Below are positions 16,241 to 25,556 of a stretch of 64,000 bases of DNA, piece by piece. This DNA comes from JAHZKN01 sp965250205. GTDB lineage: Bacteria > Pseudomonadota > Alphaproteobacteria > Rhizobiales > Hyphomicrobiaceae. Position numbers and translations under genes: made by a program. The stretch spans positions 1 through 64,000 of the forward strand of contig CBDFNK010000010.1 in assembly GCA_965250205.1 (NCBI GenBank). Direction: 5' to 3'. Below the pieces are notes generated by a model. That model had not been told where the DNA came from. It searched no databases and was given only the letters and a program-made list of their open reading frames with translations. Every line of letters begins with the position of its first letter. Position 1 is the stretch's first letter.

Positions 16241-16350
16241 TGTAAACCGCCCTCCCCCAAAAATGCCCGATAAACAATGGAGATTATGTTTATCCCCTAA
16301 AAGCTCACCTTAAGACGCTGTTTTAGACCAAACACAGGCGATTGTGAGAC

Positions 16351-17130
16351 CTATGATGCGCCGTGGCCATAGGCGGCTGCAATGCCTAAGAAATCAGCAG
16401 CCTTTAAACTGGCACCACCGACCAGGGCCCCATTGACATTGGCAATTGCGAGCAACGTTTTGGCATTGTCCGGCTTTACCGACCCACCATAGAGAATGCG
16501 CATCCCTTGGCCTTCGCCTTGAAAGCGATCAACCAAAGCCGCCCGAATCTCGGCATGAACTTCGCCGACATCGTCCGGCGTTGGCGTTAATCCGGTGCCA
16601 ATGGCCCAAACAGGTTCATAGGCAATAACGGTGTTAGCGGCCGTGGCTCCGTCCGGCACCGAACCAAGGAGCTGACGCTTGACCACATCAAGGGTCATAC
16701 CGGCAGCACGCTCACCTGCGGTTTCACCGATGCAGATCAGGGCCATCAGGTCAGCCCGGCGCGCCGCCTCAGCCTTCGCCCTGACATGGCGGTCCAATTC
16801 GCCATGATCGCTGCGCCGCTCAGAGTGTCCGAGTATCACCGCAGTCGCGCCAGCGTCCTTCAACATCTCAGCTGAAACATCCCCGGTATGGGCACCGTTT
16901 TTGCCGGTATGGCAGTCCTGCCCACCAATCAGAAGGTTGTGATCATGGGTGACTTCACGGAGCACCATCACCATGGTGGCGGGGGGGCAAATCATCACAT
17001 CTGCAGGTCCCGCGCCAGGCTTTGAGATGGCCTCTGCAACCGTAATCGCTTCAGGAAACGCCGCTTTGAGGCCATTCATTTTCCAGTTTCCGGCGACGAG
17101 AGGGCGAATTTGCACTGGGGTATCTGTCAT
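16351..17130 (-). CDS. tpiA: Triose-phosphate isomerase
   Basis: A 259-residue TIM-barrel enzyme interconverting dihydroxyacetone phosphate and glyceraldehyde 3-phosphate. The N-terminal AGNWKMNG has the substrate Lys; ILGHSERR contains the electrophilic His; YEPVWAIGTG contains the catalytic Glu (near 172) and opens loop 6; YGGSVKPDN binds the phosphate. All are intact. It lies divergent from ppiD. Confidence 0.97.
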   Translation of the reverse strand: MTDTPVQIRPLVAGNWKMNGLKAAFPEAITVAEAISKPGAGPADVMICPPATMVMVLREVTHDHNLLIGGQDCHTGKNGAHTGDVSAEMLKDAGATAVILGHSERRSDHGELDRHVRAKAEAARRADLMALICIGETAGERAAGMTLDVVKRQLLGSVPDGATAANTVIAYEPVWAIGTGLTPTPDDVGEVHAEIRAALVDRFQGEGQGMRILYGGSVKPDNAKTLLAIANVNGALVGGASLKAADFLGIAAAYGHGAS

Positions 17131-17445
17131 TCTAGGTCCTTATAATCTGCCGTGAGCGAGGTGGTCTCGTGTTAACGCAGTCCGCGCTATCGTATATTCC
17201 CATGCCCCATTGACTTGCTTTCGCGCTCAGCCTGGGCTTGATATCATGACAAAATCGACCGGTCAGGTGATCCCTGACCCGACCGACATAGCAACGCTGC
17301 CCTGACGTGCCAACCTGACAGGCTTGGCATTTGGCTAAATCCTGTGGCCAAGTCGTGGTGTCACAGCCAGGGCTTGAGTTTTGTGCCACCTGCGGCACAC
17401 GACCCAAGGCCAGTGCAGCTTAACCAAAAGTGGAAACAAAACACG
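17131..17445. other. Divergent intergenic region between tpiA and ppiD
   Basis: 315 bases that must hold promoters for both genes. No trp leader peptide or attenuator was found here or before trpE. The ppiD frame is open upstream to 17344, but the hydrophobic anchor that marks the true N-terminus begins at ATG 17446. Confidence 0.5.
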
Positions 17446-19341
17446 ATGCTTGATGCCCTAAGACGCAGCACCGGCGGCTGGATCGCAAAAACGCTCCTCT
17501 TTTTGTTGATGTTCAGCTTTGCCATCTGGGGCGTTGGTGACATGTTCGTGAACTTTGGCCGTGGTTCTGTTGCCAAAGTCGGTGACCACGATATCTCAGT
17601 TGAAGAGTATCAGCGCGCAGAACAAATCGCACTTACCAATATTTCTCAACAAGCAGGTAAACGCATCACCAGCGAACAGGCGCGCGCTGCCGGTGTTCCG
17701 GCGCAAGTGTTGCGCGGCATCGTCGGACAGACAGCGCTCAAGTCTCAGGCTAAAAAACTCGGCCTCGACCTTGCACCTGAAGATGTTGTCAAGTTGATCA
17801 AATCAGATCCAGACTTTGAAGGCCCAGACGGTAAGTTTTCAAAGATTGGCTTTCAAAGCTTCCTGCAACAAAACGGCCTATCTGAAGCAGGCTATGTTGC
17901 CATTCGCCGCAATGATGAGTTGCGCCAACAAATTACCGGTGCATTGCGATCATCTGTGGCGGTTCCGCCTGCACAAATCGAAGCCGAGCATGCCTACCGC
18001 AAAGAAAAGCGTACCGTTGAGCATGTTAAGATCGACGTCAATGCGAAGATTGAGGTTCCTGAACCTGAAGAAGAAAAATTGAAAGCGTACTTTGAGGCCA
18101 ACAAAGCCGGATTTAAAACACCTGAGTATCGCAAGTTCGATGCGCTAACGTTGACCCTTGAAGATGTCAAAAAAGGCATCACAATTGCTGAAGCTGATAT
18201 CAAGCGCAGCTATGAAGACAACAAAGAACAGTTCGACAAAGCTGAGAAACGCAGCATCCAGCAGATGGTCTTCAAGACCAAAGATGAGGCTGAAAAGGCG
18301 CGCAAAGAAATCGAGGAGAAGGGCTTTTTAAAGGTTGCAGAAGAACGCAGCCTCAAAGAAAGCGACGTCTCGCTCGGCATGATCGCCGAAAAGCAGATCT
18401 TCGACAAAGCTGTTGCCGCAGCGGCGTTCAAAGTTGAACGTGACGCTCTCTCAGACGTGATTGATGGAAAATTCGGACCCGTCCTGCTGCGCGTCATTGA
18501 AATTCAAAAAGGTGAAAAAAGCACCTTTGATGGCGTCAAAGACAAGATCAATGAGCAATTGGCAACGGAACAGGCACGCATTGAAATCCAAGAACGCTAC
18601 GACCTTGTTGCAGAAGCACGCAACGCAGGGAAAACACTAAAAGAAATTGCTGACGAGCAAAAACTCACCTTCCATATTGCTGAGGCCGGCAATGCCGACA
18701 ACAAAACACCCGACGACAAAGCTGCAATTGATCATCCCGACTCTGCAGAAATGCTTGCTTCGATTTTTGCAGCCGAGCCCGGTTATGACAACGAAGCCAT
18801 CGAGCTGACGACGTCAGAAGGTTATGCCTGGTACAACGTCCTCGACGTTGTGGGGCCCAAACAAAAATCTTATGACGAAGTCAAAGATGAAGTGAAAACA
18901 GCCTACCAGGAGAAACAAAAAACACGGCTCCTGAAGGAATTTGCAGATAGCCTGATGGAGCGCCTCAACAACGGCGAAGCTTTCGAAAAAGTGGCCAAAG
19001 ATGCGGGCTCCGAGCCTGAAAAAACGGATCCAGCCATCACCCGTGCCATTCAGCCGATGGGACTGACGAAGGAAGCCGTTGCACTTGCCTTTACGCTTGC
19101 TAAGGGAGGGGCTGCCTCATCTGAGTCCTCCGACCGGGCATCCCGCACGGTCTTCCAAGTGGTCGACATTACACCAGCACCCACCTTGAAAGACAAAGAG
19201 AAAGACGCGTTAAAATTAGAATTGCAAAAAGTGCTGCGGGAAGACTACCTAACGACCTATGTCACAGCTTTGCAGGAAAAAATCGGTATCCAAATCAACC
19301 AGGCAGAATTTGATCGCGTCACCGGCGCAACGCCACAGTAG
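17446..19341 (+). CDS. ppiD: Periplasmic folding chaperone PpiD/SurA-type
   Basis: 631 residues, membrane-anchored. The start MLDALRRSTGGWIAKTLL and one transmembrane helix (about 15-33) match alphaproteobacterial PpiD. A SurA_N-like helical domain (to about 200) precedes a parvulin-type central region (about 260-360, KRSIQQMVFKTKDEAEKA), followed by further helical domains. It helps outer-membrane and periplasmic proteins fold. The parvulin region is divergent, so it may be chaperone-only. trpE follows after 15 bases and is probably cotranscribed. Confidence 0.9.
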   Translation: MLDALRRSTGGWIAKTLLFLLMFSFAIWGVGDMFVNFGRGSVAKVGDHDISVEEYQRAEQIALTNISQQAGKRITSEQARAAGVPAQVLRGIVGQTALKSQAKKLGLDLAPEDVVKLIKSDPDFEGPDGKFSKIGFQSFLQQNGLSEAGYVAIRRNDELRQQITGALRSSVAVPPAQIEAEHAYRKEKRTVEHVKIDVNAKIEVPEPEEEKLKAYFEANKAGFKTPEYRKFDALTLTLEDVKKGITIAEADIKRSYEDNKEQFDKAEKRSIQQMVFKTKDEAEKARKEIEEKGFLKVAEERSLKESDVSLGMIAEKQIFDKAVAAAAFKVERDALSDVIDGKFGPVLLRVIEIQKGEKSTFDGVKDKINEQLATEQARIEIQERYDLVAEARNAGKTLKEIADEQKLTFHIAEAGNADNKTPDDKAAIDHPDSAEMLASIFAAEPGYDNEAIELTTSEGYAWYNVLDVVGPKQKSYDEVKDEVKTAYQEKQKTRLLKEFADSLMERLNNGEAFEKVAKDAGSEPEKTDPAITRAIQPMGLTKEAVALAFTLAKGGAASSESSDRASRTVFQVVDITPAPTLKDKEKDALKLELQKVLREDYLTTYVTALQEKIGIQINQAEFDRVTGATPQ

Positions 19342-19356
19342 CGGAAGTTTGACCCC

Positions 19357-20901
19357 GTGAGCGCGCAAAAACCTCAGCCCAACGCCATTGAAGTCCTGCC
19401 CGACTTTGATGACTTCAAAGCAACTTATCAGGCAGGCACACCGCAGGCAGTATGGACGCGCTGCATTGCCGATCTCGAAACGCCGGTCTCTGCTTACCTC
19501 AAGCTTGCAGCAGATCGTGCGATGAGCTTTTTGCTTGAATCCGTGGAAGGTGGTGCAACCCGCGGGCGTTATTCCGTGATCGGCTTGGATCCAGATGTCA
19601 TTTGGCGGGCCAATGGCAACCAAGCCGAGATCAATCGGACACCGCAAGCCGACGCGCACGCGTTTAGTCCTGACAGCCAACCGACACTAACATCGCTACG
19701 CGCGCTGCTTGCCCAATCGCGCCTCAACCTGCCAGACGCCCTGCCACCGATGGGCGCAGGTGTGTTTGGCTATATGGGCTATGACACCGTTCGCCTGATC
19801 GAAGATCTGCCCAACAAGCCGGACGATACATTGGATGTACCTGATGCCATTTTGATGCGTCCTGAGGTGATGATCATCTTCGACGCCGTTAAAGATGAAA
19901 TGAGCATCGTGACGCCCGTGCGCCCAAGTGAGGACACGACAGCCGAACACGCCTATGAGACGGCGTGCAACCGCCTAAGCGCTATCATTGCGCGCCTTGA
20001 AGGTCCCCGCCCGCAAGAGCGCGCGCCAACCCAGGCGACGACGACAGCATCGAAAAAAAGCACGCCAGCCTCCAATACCAGCCCCAGCGCCTACAAACGC
20101 ATGGTTGAAAAAGCCAAAGACTACATTCGCGCCGGTGATATTTTTCAAGTCGTGCTCTCGCAACGCTTTTCAACGCCGTTTGCTTTGCCCCCGTTTGCGC
20201 TTTACCGCGCACTGCGCCGCCTCAACCCATCGCCTTTTCTCTTCCACCTCGACTTCGGTGACTTCGCCCTTGTTGGTTCGTCACCAGAAATCCTGGTTCG
20301 GGTCCGCGATGGCGAAGTGACGATCAGACCGATTGCAGGGACCGCACCGCGCGGCACCACAACAATCGAAGACAAACAACTTGCCGACAAGCTGCTTGCT
20401 GATCCCAAAGAGCGCTCCGAGCATTTGATGCTGCTTGATCTGGGTCGCAATGATGTCGGTCGCGTTGCTGAACTTGACACCGTGACGGTGACAGATCAGT
20501 TCACAATTGAGCGCTACAGCCACGTCATGCACATTGTCTCCAACGTCATTGGAAAACTGGCAGCGTCCCACGACAGCGTCAGCGCCTTGATGGCAGGCTT
20601 TCCAGCAGGTACGGTGTCAGGCGCGCCAAAAGTGCGCGCCATGGAAATCATCGATGAACTTGAGAACGCCAAACGGGGACCCTATGCGGGCTGTGTTGGC
20701 TATTTCACAGCTGATGGTGAAATGGATACCTGTATTGTGCTGCGCACCGGTATCGTCAAAAACGATATGCTTTACGTTCAAGCGGGCGCCGGGATTGTCT
20801 ACGATTCGGTACCAGAAAATGAACAGCTGGAATGCATCAACAAATCTCAAGCCGTGTTACGCGCCGCCGAAGATGCGCTGCGCGGTGCCAGGCAGGGTTA
20901 G
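19357..20901 (+). CDS. trpE: Anthranilate synthase component I
   Basis: 514 residues from GTG 19357. It makes anthranilate from chorismate, using ammonia delivered by TrpG. The N-terminal domain carries the feedback region LLESVEGGATRGRYSVIG, which binds tryptophan. The catalytic chorismate-binding domain has FQVVLSQRF, GSSPEILVR, PIAGTAPRG, LLDLGRNDVGRVA and the end block ..AGFPAGTVSGAPKVRAMEII. It is not fused to TrpG, unlike in some rhizobia. Its TAG stop is the start of dispersed-repeat copy B. Confidence 0.97.
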   Translation: MSAQKPQPNAIEVLPDFDDFKATYQAGTPQAVWTRCIADLETPVSAYLKLAADRAMSFLLESVEGGATRGRYSVIGLDPDVIWRANGNQAEINRTPQADAHAFSPDSQPTLTSLRALLAQSRLNLPDALPPMGAGVFGYMGYDTVRLIEDLPNKPDDTLDVPDAILMRPEVMIIFDAVKDEMSIVTPVRPSEDTTAEHAYETACNRLSAIIARLEGPRPQERAPTQATTTASKKSTPASNTSPSAYKRMVEKAKDYIRAGDIFQVVLSQRFSTPFALPPFALYRALRRLNPSPFLFHLDFGDFALVGSSPEILVRVRDGEVTIRPIAGTAPRGTTTIEDKQLADKLLADPKERSEHLMLLDLGRNDVGRVAELDTVTVTDQFTIERYSHVMHIVSNVIGKLAASHDSVSALMAGFPAGTVSGAPKVRAMEIIDELENAKRGPYAGCVGYFTADGEMDTCIVLRTGIVKNDMLYVQAGAGIVYDSVPENEQLECINKSQAVLRAAEDALRGARQG

Positions 20902-21060
20902 ATCGGCCTTGTGAAAAGTTGGCTTCGACTTTGAGCAGATAAGTTGATCGCCAATCATGGGATAGAGCCATGGAATAAAGCAGAGCGTTGAGATAGAGTT
21001 ATGGAATAGAGCGTCGCGCAAATAGCTTCAGAGTGCACAACAAAAGGCGCGACGCTGTAG
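20901..21060 (+). repeat. Dispersed intergenic repeat, copy B (about 160 bp)
   Basis: Same order of blocks as copy A: GTGAAAAGTTGG, ACTTTGAGCAGATAAGTTG, ATCGCCAA, then an expanded set of ATAGAG-type units (four or so), GCGTCGCGCAAATAGCTT and a GGCGCGACGCTGTAG end. The extra ATAGAG units make it longer than copies A and D. It begins at the trpE stop codon. Confidence 0.88.
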
Positions 21061-21112
21061 GCCACATCATGCATCGCACATTTCTTATTGTCATCCGAAG
21101 TGACGGTCCCAC

Positions 21113-21634
21113 ATGTTGACACTGACCCTGTTGCGCCACGCCAAATCAGACTGGAACCAGGACTCGTTGGATGATTTTGATCGCCCGTTGGCCACACGCG
21201 GCCTCAAGGCAGCCCCGGTCATCGGTCGTGAACTCAAAAAACGCGGGCCGGCTATCGATCTGGTTTTATGTTCACCAGCCAAACGCACATCCGAAACACT
21301 TGATCTGGTGTTAAGTGAACTGACCCCGGTCACACCTGACATTCAGTATATTGAGGGCCTCTATCACGCGCCACCTGAGCACCTTTGGAAGCACGTCATG
21401 AATCGGGCGGCCTCAGCGCTGCATGTGCTGGTGGTTGCTCACAACCCCGGCCTTCACCTCCTCGCCATGGCGCTCGCACAACGCGACAGCAACCTGGACG
21501 ATCTTGCTGCCCTGGCTGCCAAGTTCCCCACCGCCGCCTTCGCTCAGTTTACCTTCGCTGGCGATACCTGGGCGGATATTGTCACCGGTTCAGGCCAACT
21601 CACCCACTTCGTCACCCCACACAGCTTAAGCTAA
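21113..21634 (+). CDS. Histidine phosphatase, SixA-like
   Basis: A 173-residue protein of the phosphoglycerate-mutase-like superfamily. LLRHAKSDW at residues 6-14 holds the catalytic His; LCSPAKRTSETL holds the second Arg; VAHNPGLH holds the second His. The RHAKSDW form is typical of the small SixA-type phosphatases, which act on phosphohistidine in E. coli. It lies between trpE and trpG and may be cotranscribed with trpG, but a role in tryptophan synthesis is not implied by the family. Confidence 0.92.
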   Translation: MLTLTLLRHAKSDWNQDSLDDFDRPLATRGLKAAPVIGRELKKRGPAIDLVLCSPAKRTSETLDLVLSELTPVTPDIQYIEGLYHAPPEHLWKHVMNRAASALHVLVVAHNPGLHLLAMALAQRDSNLDDLAALAAKFPTAAFAQFTFAGDTWADIVTGSGQLTHFVTPHSLS

Positions 21635-21682
21635 TCACTGATAAACTTGACGCCGCCGCGCCCACTTCCTACACCAAAGCCC

Positions 21683-22297
21683 ATGCTCATCCTGATCGAT
21701 AATTACGATAGTTTCACCTATAACCTGGTTCACTATATCGGTGAGTTAGGCGCACACTGTCTTGTCGTGCGCAATGACAAAATCTCAGCTGAGGAAGTGC
21801 TTGAGAAAAAGCCTCAAGCCATCGTCCTGTCGCCGGGACCATGCACACCCAATGAAGCCGGCGTCTGCCTCGATCTCGTCAAAGCCGTCGATGGCAACAT
21901 CCCAATCCTGGGTGTGTGCCTCGGCCATCAAGCCATTGGCCAGTCCTATGGCGGCACCATCATCCGCGCCGATGAACCGATGCACGGCAAACTTTCAACC
22001 ATCACGCATTCTGACACCGGTGTCTTTGCAGGTCTTGAACCCACATTTGAGGTGACCCGCTACCACTCGCTGATTATTGAGCGCGCCACCATTCCAAGTT
22101 GCCTTGAGATCACTGCGGAGACAGAAGACGGTATTATCATGGGCGTGCAACACAAAGACGTGCCGGTCCATGGTGTGCAGTTCCATCCCGAAAGCATCGC
22201 GTCTGAAAACGGCCATCTCATTTTGGCGAACTTCTTAAAAATTGCTGGCTACAAACCAAAACCGGTCGACAAAAAACGCCCCTTAAAAGCAGCGTGA
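21683..22297 (+). CDS. trpG: Anthranilate synthase component II (glutamine amidotransferase)
   Basis: 204 residues from ATG 21683, where the conserved MLILIDNYDSFTYNLVHY starts. It hydrolyses glutamine and channels ammonia to TrpE. The class I triad is present: Cys in LGVCLGHQAIGQ (near 80) and His/Glu in VQFHPESIAS (near 172). The C-terminus has a short basic extension. trpD follows after 7 bases, so the two form an operon. Confidence 0.96.
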   Translation: MLILIDNYDSFTYNLVHYIGELGAHCLVVRNDKISAEEVLEKKPQAIVLSPGPCTPNEAGVCLDLVKAVDGNIPILGVCLGHQAIGQSYGGTIIRADEPMHGKLSTITHSDTGVFAGLEPTFEVTRYHSLIIERATIPSCLEITAETEDGIIMGVQHKDVPVHGVQFHPESIASENGHLILANFLKIAGYKPKPVDKKRPLKAA

Positions 22298-22304
22298 ACC
22301 CAAA

Positions 22305-23339
22305 ATGGCTGATGCATTGATCGCCTCCATTCTCAAAAGAGTTGCCGTAGGCGACACCCTCAACGAAGTGGAGATGTGCACCGCAATTGCGGCAATGACC
22401 GAAGGTAGCGCGACGCCACCGCAAATGGCTGCATTTCTCATGGGGCTAGCGGTGCGTGGTGAAACGGTGTTTGAAATCTCTGGCGCTGCCCGTTTGCTGC
22501 GCGAAAAGATGACACCGCTTGCAGTATCCTTAAACCTTGATCCGATAGATATCGTGGGCACGGGCGGTGACGGGCATGCAACCTATAACGTCTCAACGTG
22601 TGCCGCCTTTGTTGCAGCCGGTGCCGGCCTCAAAGTCGCCAAGCATGGCAACCGATCTGTCTCATCACGCTCCGGCGCCTCCGACGTCTTAACAGCACTC
22701 GGGGTCAACGTTGAGGCGCCACTTGATGTTGTAGCCCGCGCGCTTGAGGAAATTGGCATTGCCTTTTTGTGGGCACCCAAACATCACCCGGCAATGAAAA
22801 CCTGGGCACCCATTCGCGCACAGCTTGGCGTGCGCACGGTGTTTAACTTACTCGGGCCTTTGTGTAATCCTGCCAGTGTAAAACGCCATGTCATTGGGGT
22901 TTTTGATCACCGATGGGTTGAACCTATTGCTGATGTTCTCAAAGCGCTCGGCTCCACGCATGCCTGGGTCGTGCATGGCTATGACGGCATGGATGAACTG
23001 ACCACCACCGGGCCAACGTTGGTTGCCGAACTGCGCAACGGAAACGTTTCCGTGTTCGACGTCAGCCCGGAAGATGCCGGTCTAAAATGCGCCTCTCTTG
23101 ATGACCTCAAAGGTGGTGACGCTGAAGAAAATGCAGCAGCCCTACGCGATGTTCTTGCAGGTAAACCGAGTGCCTATCGCGACATCGTTTGCCTCAACGC
23201 TGCAGCAGCGTTGGTCGTCCACGATCGCGCAGCCAATCTGTCAGACGGCGTCAAACGTGCCGAAACCGCAATTGATAGTGGTCGGGCCGAAAAAACATTG
23301 AATGATTTAATTGCCATCAGCAATGGCACCACCGCCTAG
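22305..23339 (+). CDS. trpD: Anthranilate phosphoribosyltransferase
   Basis: 344 residues, transferring the phosphoribosyl group of PRPP to anthranilate. The PRPP-binding loop GTGGDG and the following YNVST are at about 85-95; KHGNRSVSSRSGASDVL binds anthranilate and Mg. The RTVFNLLGPLCNPA and DELTTTGPT blocks are also intact. It ends the trpG-trpD pair; the TAG stop (23337-23339) is immediately part of an AGCGTCGCGCC repeat arm. trpC is separated from it by a minus-strand gene. Confidence 0.97.
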   Translation: MADALIASILKRVAVGDTLNEVEMCTAIAAMTEGSATPPQMAAFLMGLAVRGETVFEISGAARLLREKMTPLAVSLNLDPIDIVGTGGDGHATYNVSTCAAFVAAGAGLKVAKHGNRSVSSRSGASDVLTALGVNVEAPLDVVARALEEIGIAFLWAPKHHPAMKTWAPIRAQLGVRTVFNLLGPLCNPASVKRHVIGVFDHRWVEPIADVLKALGSTHAWVVHGYDGMDELTTTGPTLVAELRNGNVSVFDVSPEDAGLKCASLDDLKGGDAEENAAALRDVLAGKPSAYRDIVCLNAAAALVVHDRAANLSDGVKRAETAIDSGRAEKTLNDLIAISNGTTA

Positions 23340-23384
23340 AGCGTCGCGCCAAAAGCGTGCGCGGTGGTTTTTGGAGTGGCCGTG

Positions 23385-23440
23385 CCAACACTGCGCAAGC
23401 GTGTGTTGGGGCAAGCGTGTGTTGGAGCAAGCGTGTGTTG
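23385..23440. repeat. CCAACAC hairpin with short tandem extension
   Basis: CCAACACTGCGCAAGCGTG and TGTTGG form a 25-bp palindrome (23385-23409), followed by two more copies of a 15-16 base unit GGCAAGCGTGTGTTG, so the right arm is present three times. The palindrome matches, in reverse complement, the hairpin at 55595-55621, and shares its arms with the array at 8373. Confidence 0.8.
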
Positions 23441-23491
23441 GGTCATGTTAGGAAAGACGGCACCGGCGATCAAAAAGATTAAGCGGGCTAG

Positions 23492-24883
23492 CTACCAAGT
23501 GTTGTGCGGCCAGCCCTTGGAAATGCCGCGCGACGCTTTCTTTGGTGCTTTTTTCTTGACGACTTTCTTGGCGACTTTCTTGCGCGCGCGTCGCTTGGTC
23601 TTCTTTTTTGCAACCTTTCGCTTGGCCGTTTGTTTCGACCTTGTCGAAACCTTAGGAGCCGAGGTTTCCTGAGGCTTAGGCGGGGCGGTAATAGCGGTCA
23701 CTTTTTTGGCTGGCTTTGCATTCACTGTTGCGGGCTTGGCCGGCAACTTGGCTGCTTTATCAGGTGTCGTGGTAACTGGTGCTGCAGCTCTAGGTGTTGG
23801 CTGAGCGGGGTTGTTGCGCGCATTGTCCAACGCAACTTTTGCCTGACGCTCAGCTTGTTGGCGCATCTGGCGTTCAAGAACAAGTTCATACTTGATCGCT
23901 TCAATCGCCTTTAACGCTTCGTCTTTTGCGTCTCGTTCGTCATCAATTAATTTCTGAAGATCATCAACCGACGTTGTCGCGACTTGCATCTCTTTCAGAT
24001 GTTGCTCTCGCAAACGCTCTATCGTCGCGATGGCAGCTTGCTCCGCACCATGTGCTTCCGTCAGCTCTTCTGAAACCCGACGGGTTATTGCAACAGTCTC
24101 CTGCGACTTGGCCGTTTGCATTGCCAAGTCGCGACGTGCTGTCGCCAAGCGTTGTTCGGCTTCTCTTCGGGCCGCGCGCTCAACTTGTAGCTTTTTACGC
24201 AACGCTGAAATGACGCGAACTGGTGCTGTCGGCAGCCCCACGGTTTTCGAGTTGTCAGCCGCACCTGGCTGCTCAACAACACGGATATTTGAGATCCGAT
24301 CTTTTGGTGCCTGGTGTTGGCTATAAACGCCAATTGCAACACCAGCGATAGCAACACCGGCAAACACAGCTGCAGCGGAGCGGGCCATGGAAATTGGTCC
24401 GGCTTGAATGCGCTGCGATGAGGAAACCGGTGTCAGTGCGTTCGATCCCTCGCTCGCACTTTGCCAAGGATTAAACGTACCAAAATTCCACAGGTGCCCT
24501 TCGCAGTCCCGACATGAATAGGCACGCCCACCCGTATCATCGCGCTGCACATCAAGAGCGATTTCAGCACCAGCCTCTTTGGCACGTTCAAAGTGGCTTT
24601 CAATATCTTCAACAACAAGATAGCAGCTTTGTGTTTCCGTGCCGCCAATTTCGTCGGGCTGTGAGAGCAAGTCATCAAAGTCGGAATCGCGGACTGGGCC
24701 CAGCATCACCATGCCATGGCCATATGTCATCTGGGCATAGATGAGGTCGCCGTTGTCGTCACTCGCGGTGTAGTGGGGCACAAAACCAAATGCTTCTGAC
24801 AGCCAAGCAATCGCCTGCTTTAAATCGCGGTACCGCATTAACGGCACGACCCGCGTTGCTTCAAGTGTGCCAGACTCAGCCAT
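23492..24883 (-). CDS. VOC (glyoxalase-fold) domain fused to membrane segment, coiled coil and Lys-rich tail
   Basis: 463 residues from ATG 24883. Residues 5-135 form a PhnB-like VOC domain (MRYRDLKQAIAWLSEAFGF, YLVVEDIESHFERA, AYSCRDCEGHLWNFGT). A single membrane helix follows (about 168-188), then a long charged coiled coil (about 225-345, rich in Ala/Arg/Glu). The end is Pro/Ala/Lys rich and then almost pure Lys/Arg/Ala, like histone H1 tails. The VOC domain would be cytoplasmic and the rest probably periplasmic. I know no characterised protein of this layout. It interrupts the trp genes on the opposite strand. Confidence 0.82.
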   Translation of the reverse strand: MAESGTLEATRVVPLMRYRDLKQAIAWLSEAFGFVPHYTASDDNGDLIYAQMTYGHGMVMLGPVRDSDFDDLLSQPDEIGGTETQSCYLVVEDIESHFERAKEAGAEIALDVQRDDTGGRAYSCRDCEGHLWNFGTFNPWQSASEGSNALTPVSSSQRIQAGPISMARSAAAVFAGVAIAGVAIGVYSQHQAPKDRISNIRVVEQPGAADNSKTVGLPTAPVRVISALRKKLQVERAARREAEQRLATARRDLAMQTAKSQETVAITRRVSEELTEAHGAEQAAIATIERLREQHLKEMQVATTSVDDLQKLIDDERDAKDEALKAIEAIKYELVLERQMRQQAERQAKVALDNARNNPAQPTPRAAAPVTTTPDKAAKLPAKPATVNAKPAKKVTAITAPPKPQETSAPKVSTRSKQTAKRKVAKKKTKRRARKKVAKKVVKKKAPKKASRGISKGWPHNTW

Positions 24884-25556
24884 TCTCGAAATTGCCCCAC
24901 CCATCTAACTCAACCTGACACCGCGCGCCTTTGGCCAGTGCCTATTCAAATTCGTCGCGCCCAAACCCATGGCCCAAACCCATGCCTATGGCCCAAACCC
25001 ATGCCTATGGCCCAAACCCATGCCTATGGCCCAAACCCATGCCTATGGGTGGTGCACCTGAACCGTTTCCGCTTGAAACGTGACCACCTTAACTGGATTC
25101 AGGCCCGGATTTCCGACAACAGCATGACGCAAACCAAAAGCGCGGTCACGCGTCACCCGCTTAAGCGCTCGAATCAGTGAAAATCACTCTAGCCGAATTC
25201 TTGAAACTGTACCGTCCTAGAGCTGCATGTATATTGATTTTTTCCTCGTTGTTACAGCTTTCATCCCGTTGTCTCAGCTATGAGCATTTACGCGCCGCCA
25301 AAATAGGGACCGCCGCCGCGTTCCCACACCGAGCCGCAGAGCACAGCCAGCAGCGGGATATCAAAAAAAATCACGCCATTGCAATAAGATGGCCTCCACT
25401 CTATCCGTTCAAAGCCGTTTCGCTGCAGGTTTTCCCCATGGCCAAGGCCCCGACCAACGCACGCCGTTACGATTTCTTGCATTCTTCAGCGAGACACGCC
25501 GAAAATCGTGTTATTTCAACGCAATCATTATAACGCAAGAGCCCTTATCCCCATCC
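24884..25556. other. Intergenic region before trpC with tandem repeat
   Basis: About 670 bases between divergent genes. It holds a 19-bp tandem repeat (24959-25047). The rest has open frames without family support. The trpC frame is open from 25389 but the conserved N-terminus begins at ATG 25557. Confidence 0.5.
24959..25047. repeat. Tandem repeat, 19-bp unit, about four and a half copies
   Basis: GCCCAAACCCATGCCTATG is repeated head to tail four times after a shorter first unit lacking CCTATG. The copies are identical, suggesting recent expansion or active homogenisation. It lies just upstream of the VOC-fusion start. Confidence 0.92.

Noticed and set aside
25177..25533. 118-codon frame upstream of trpC
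   Set aside because: Weak start context, no recognisable domain, and it overlaps the trpC leader.
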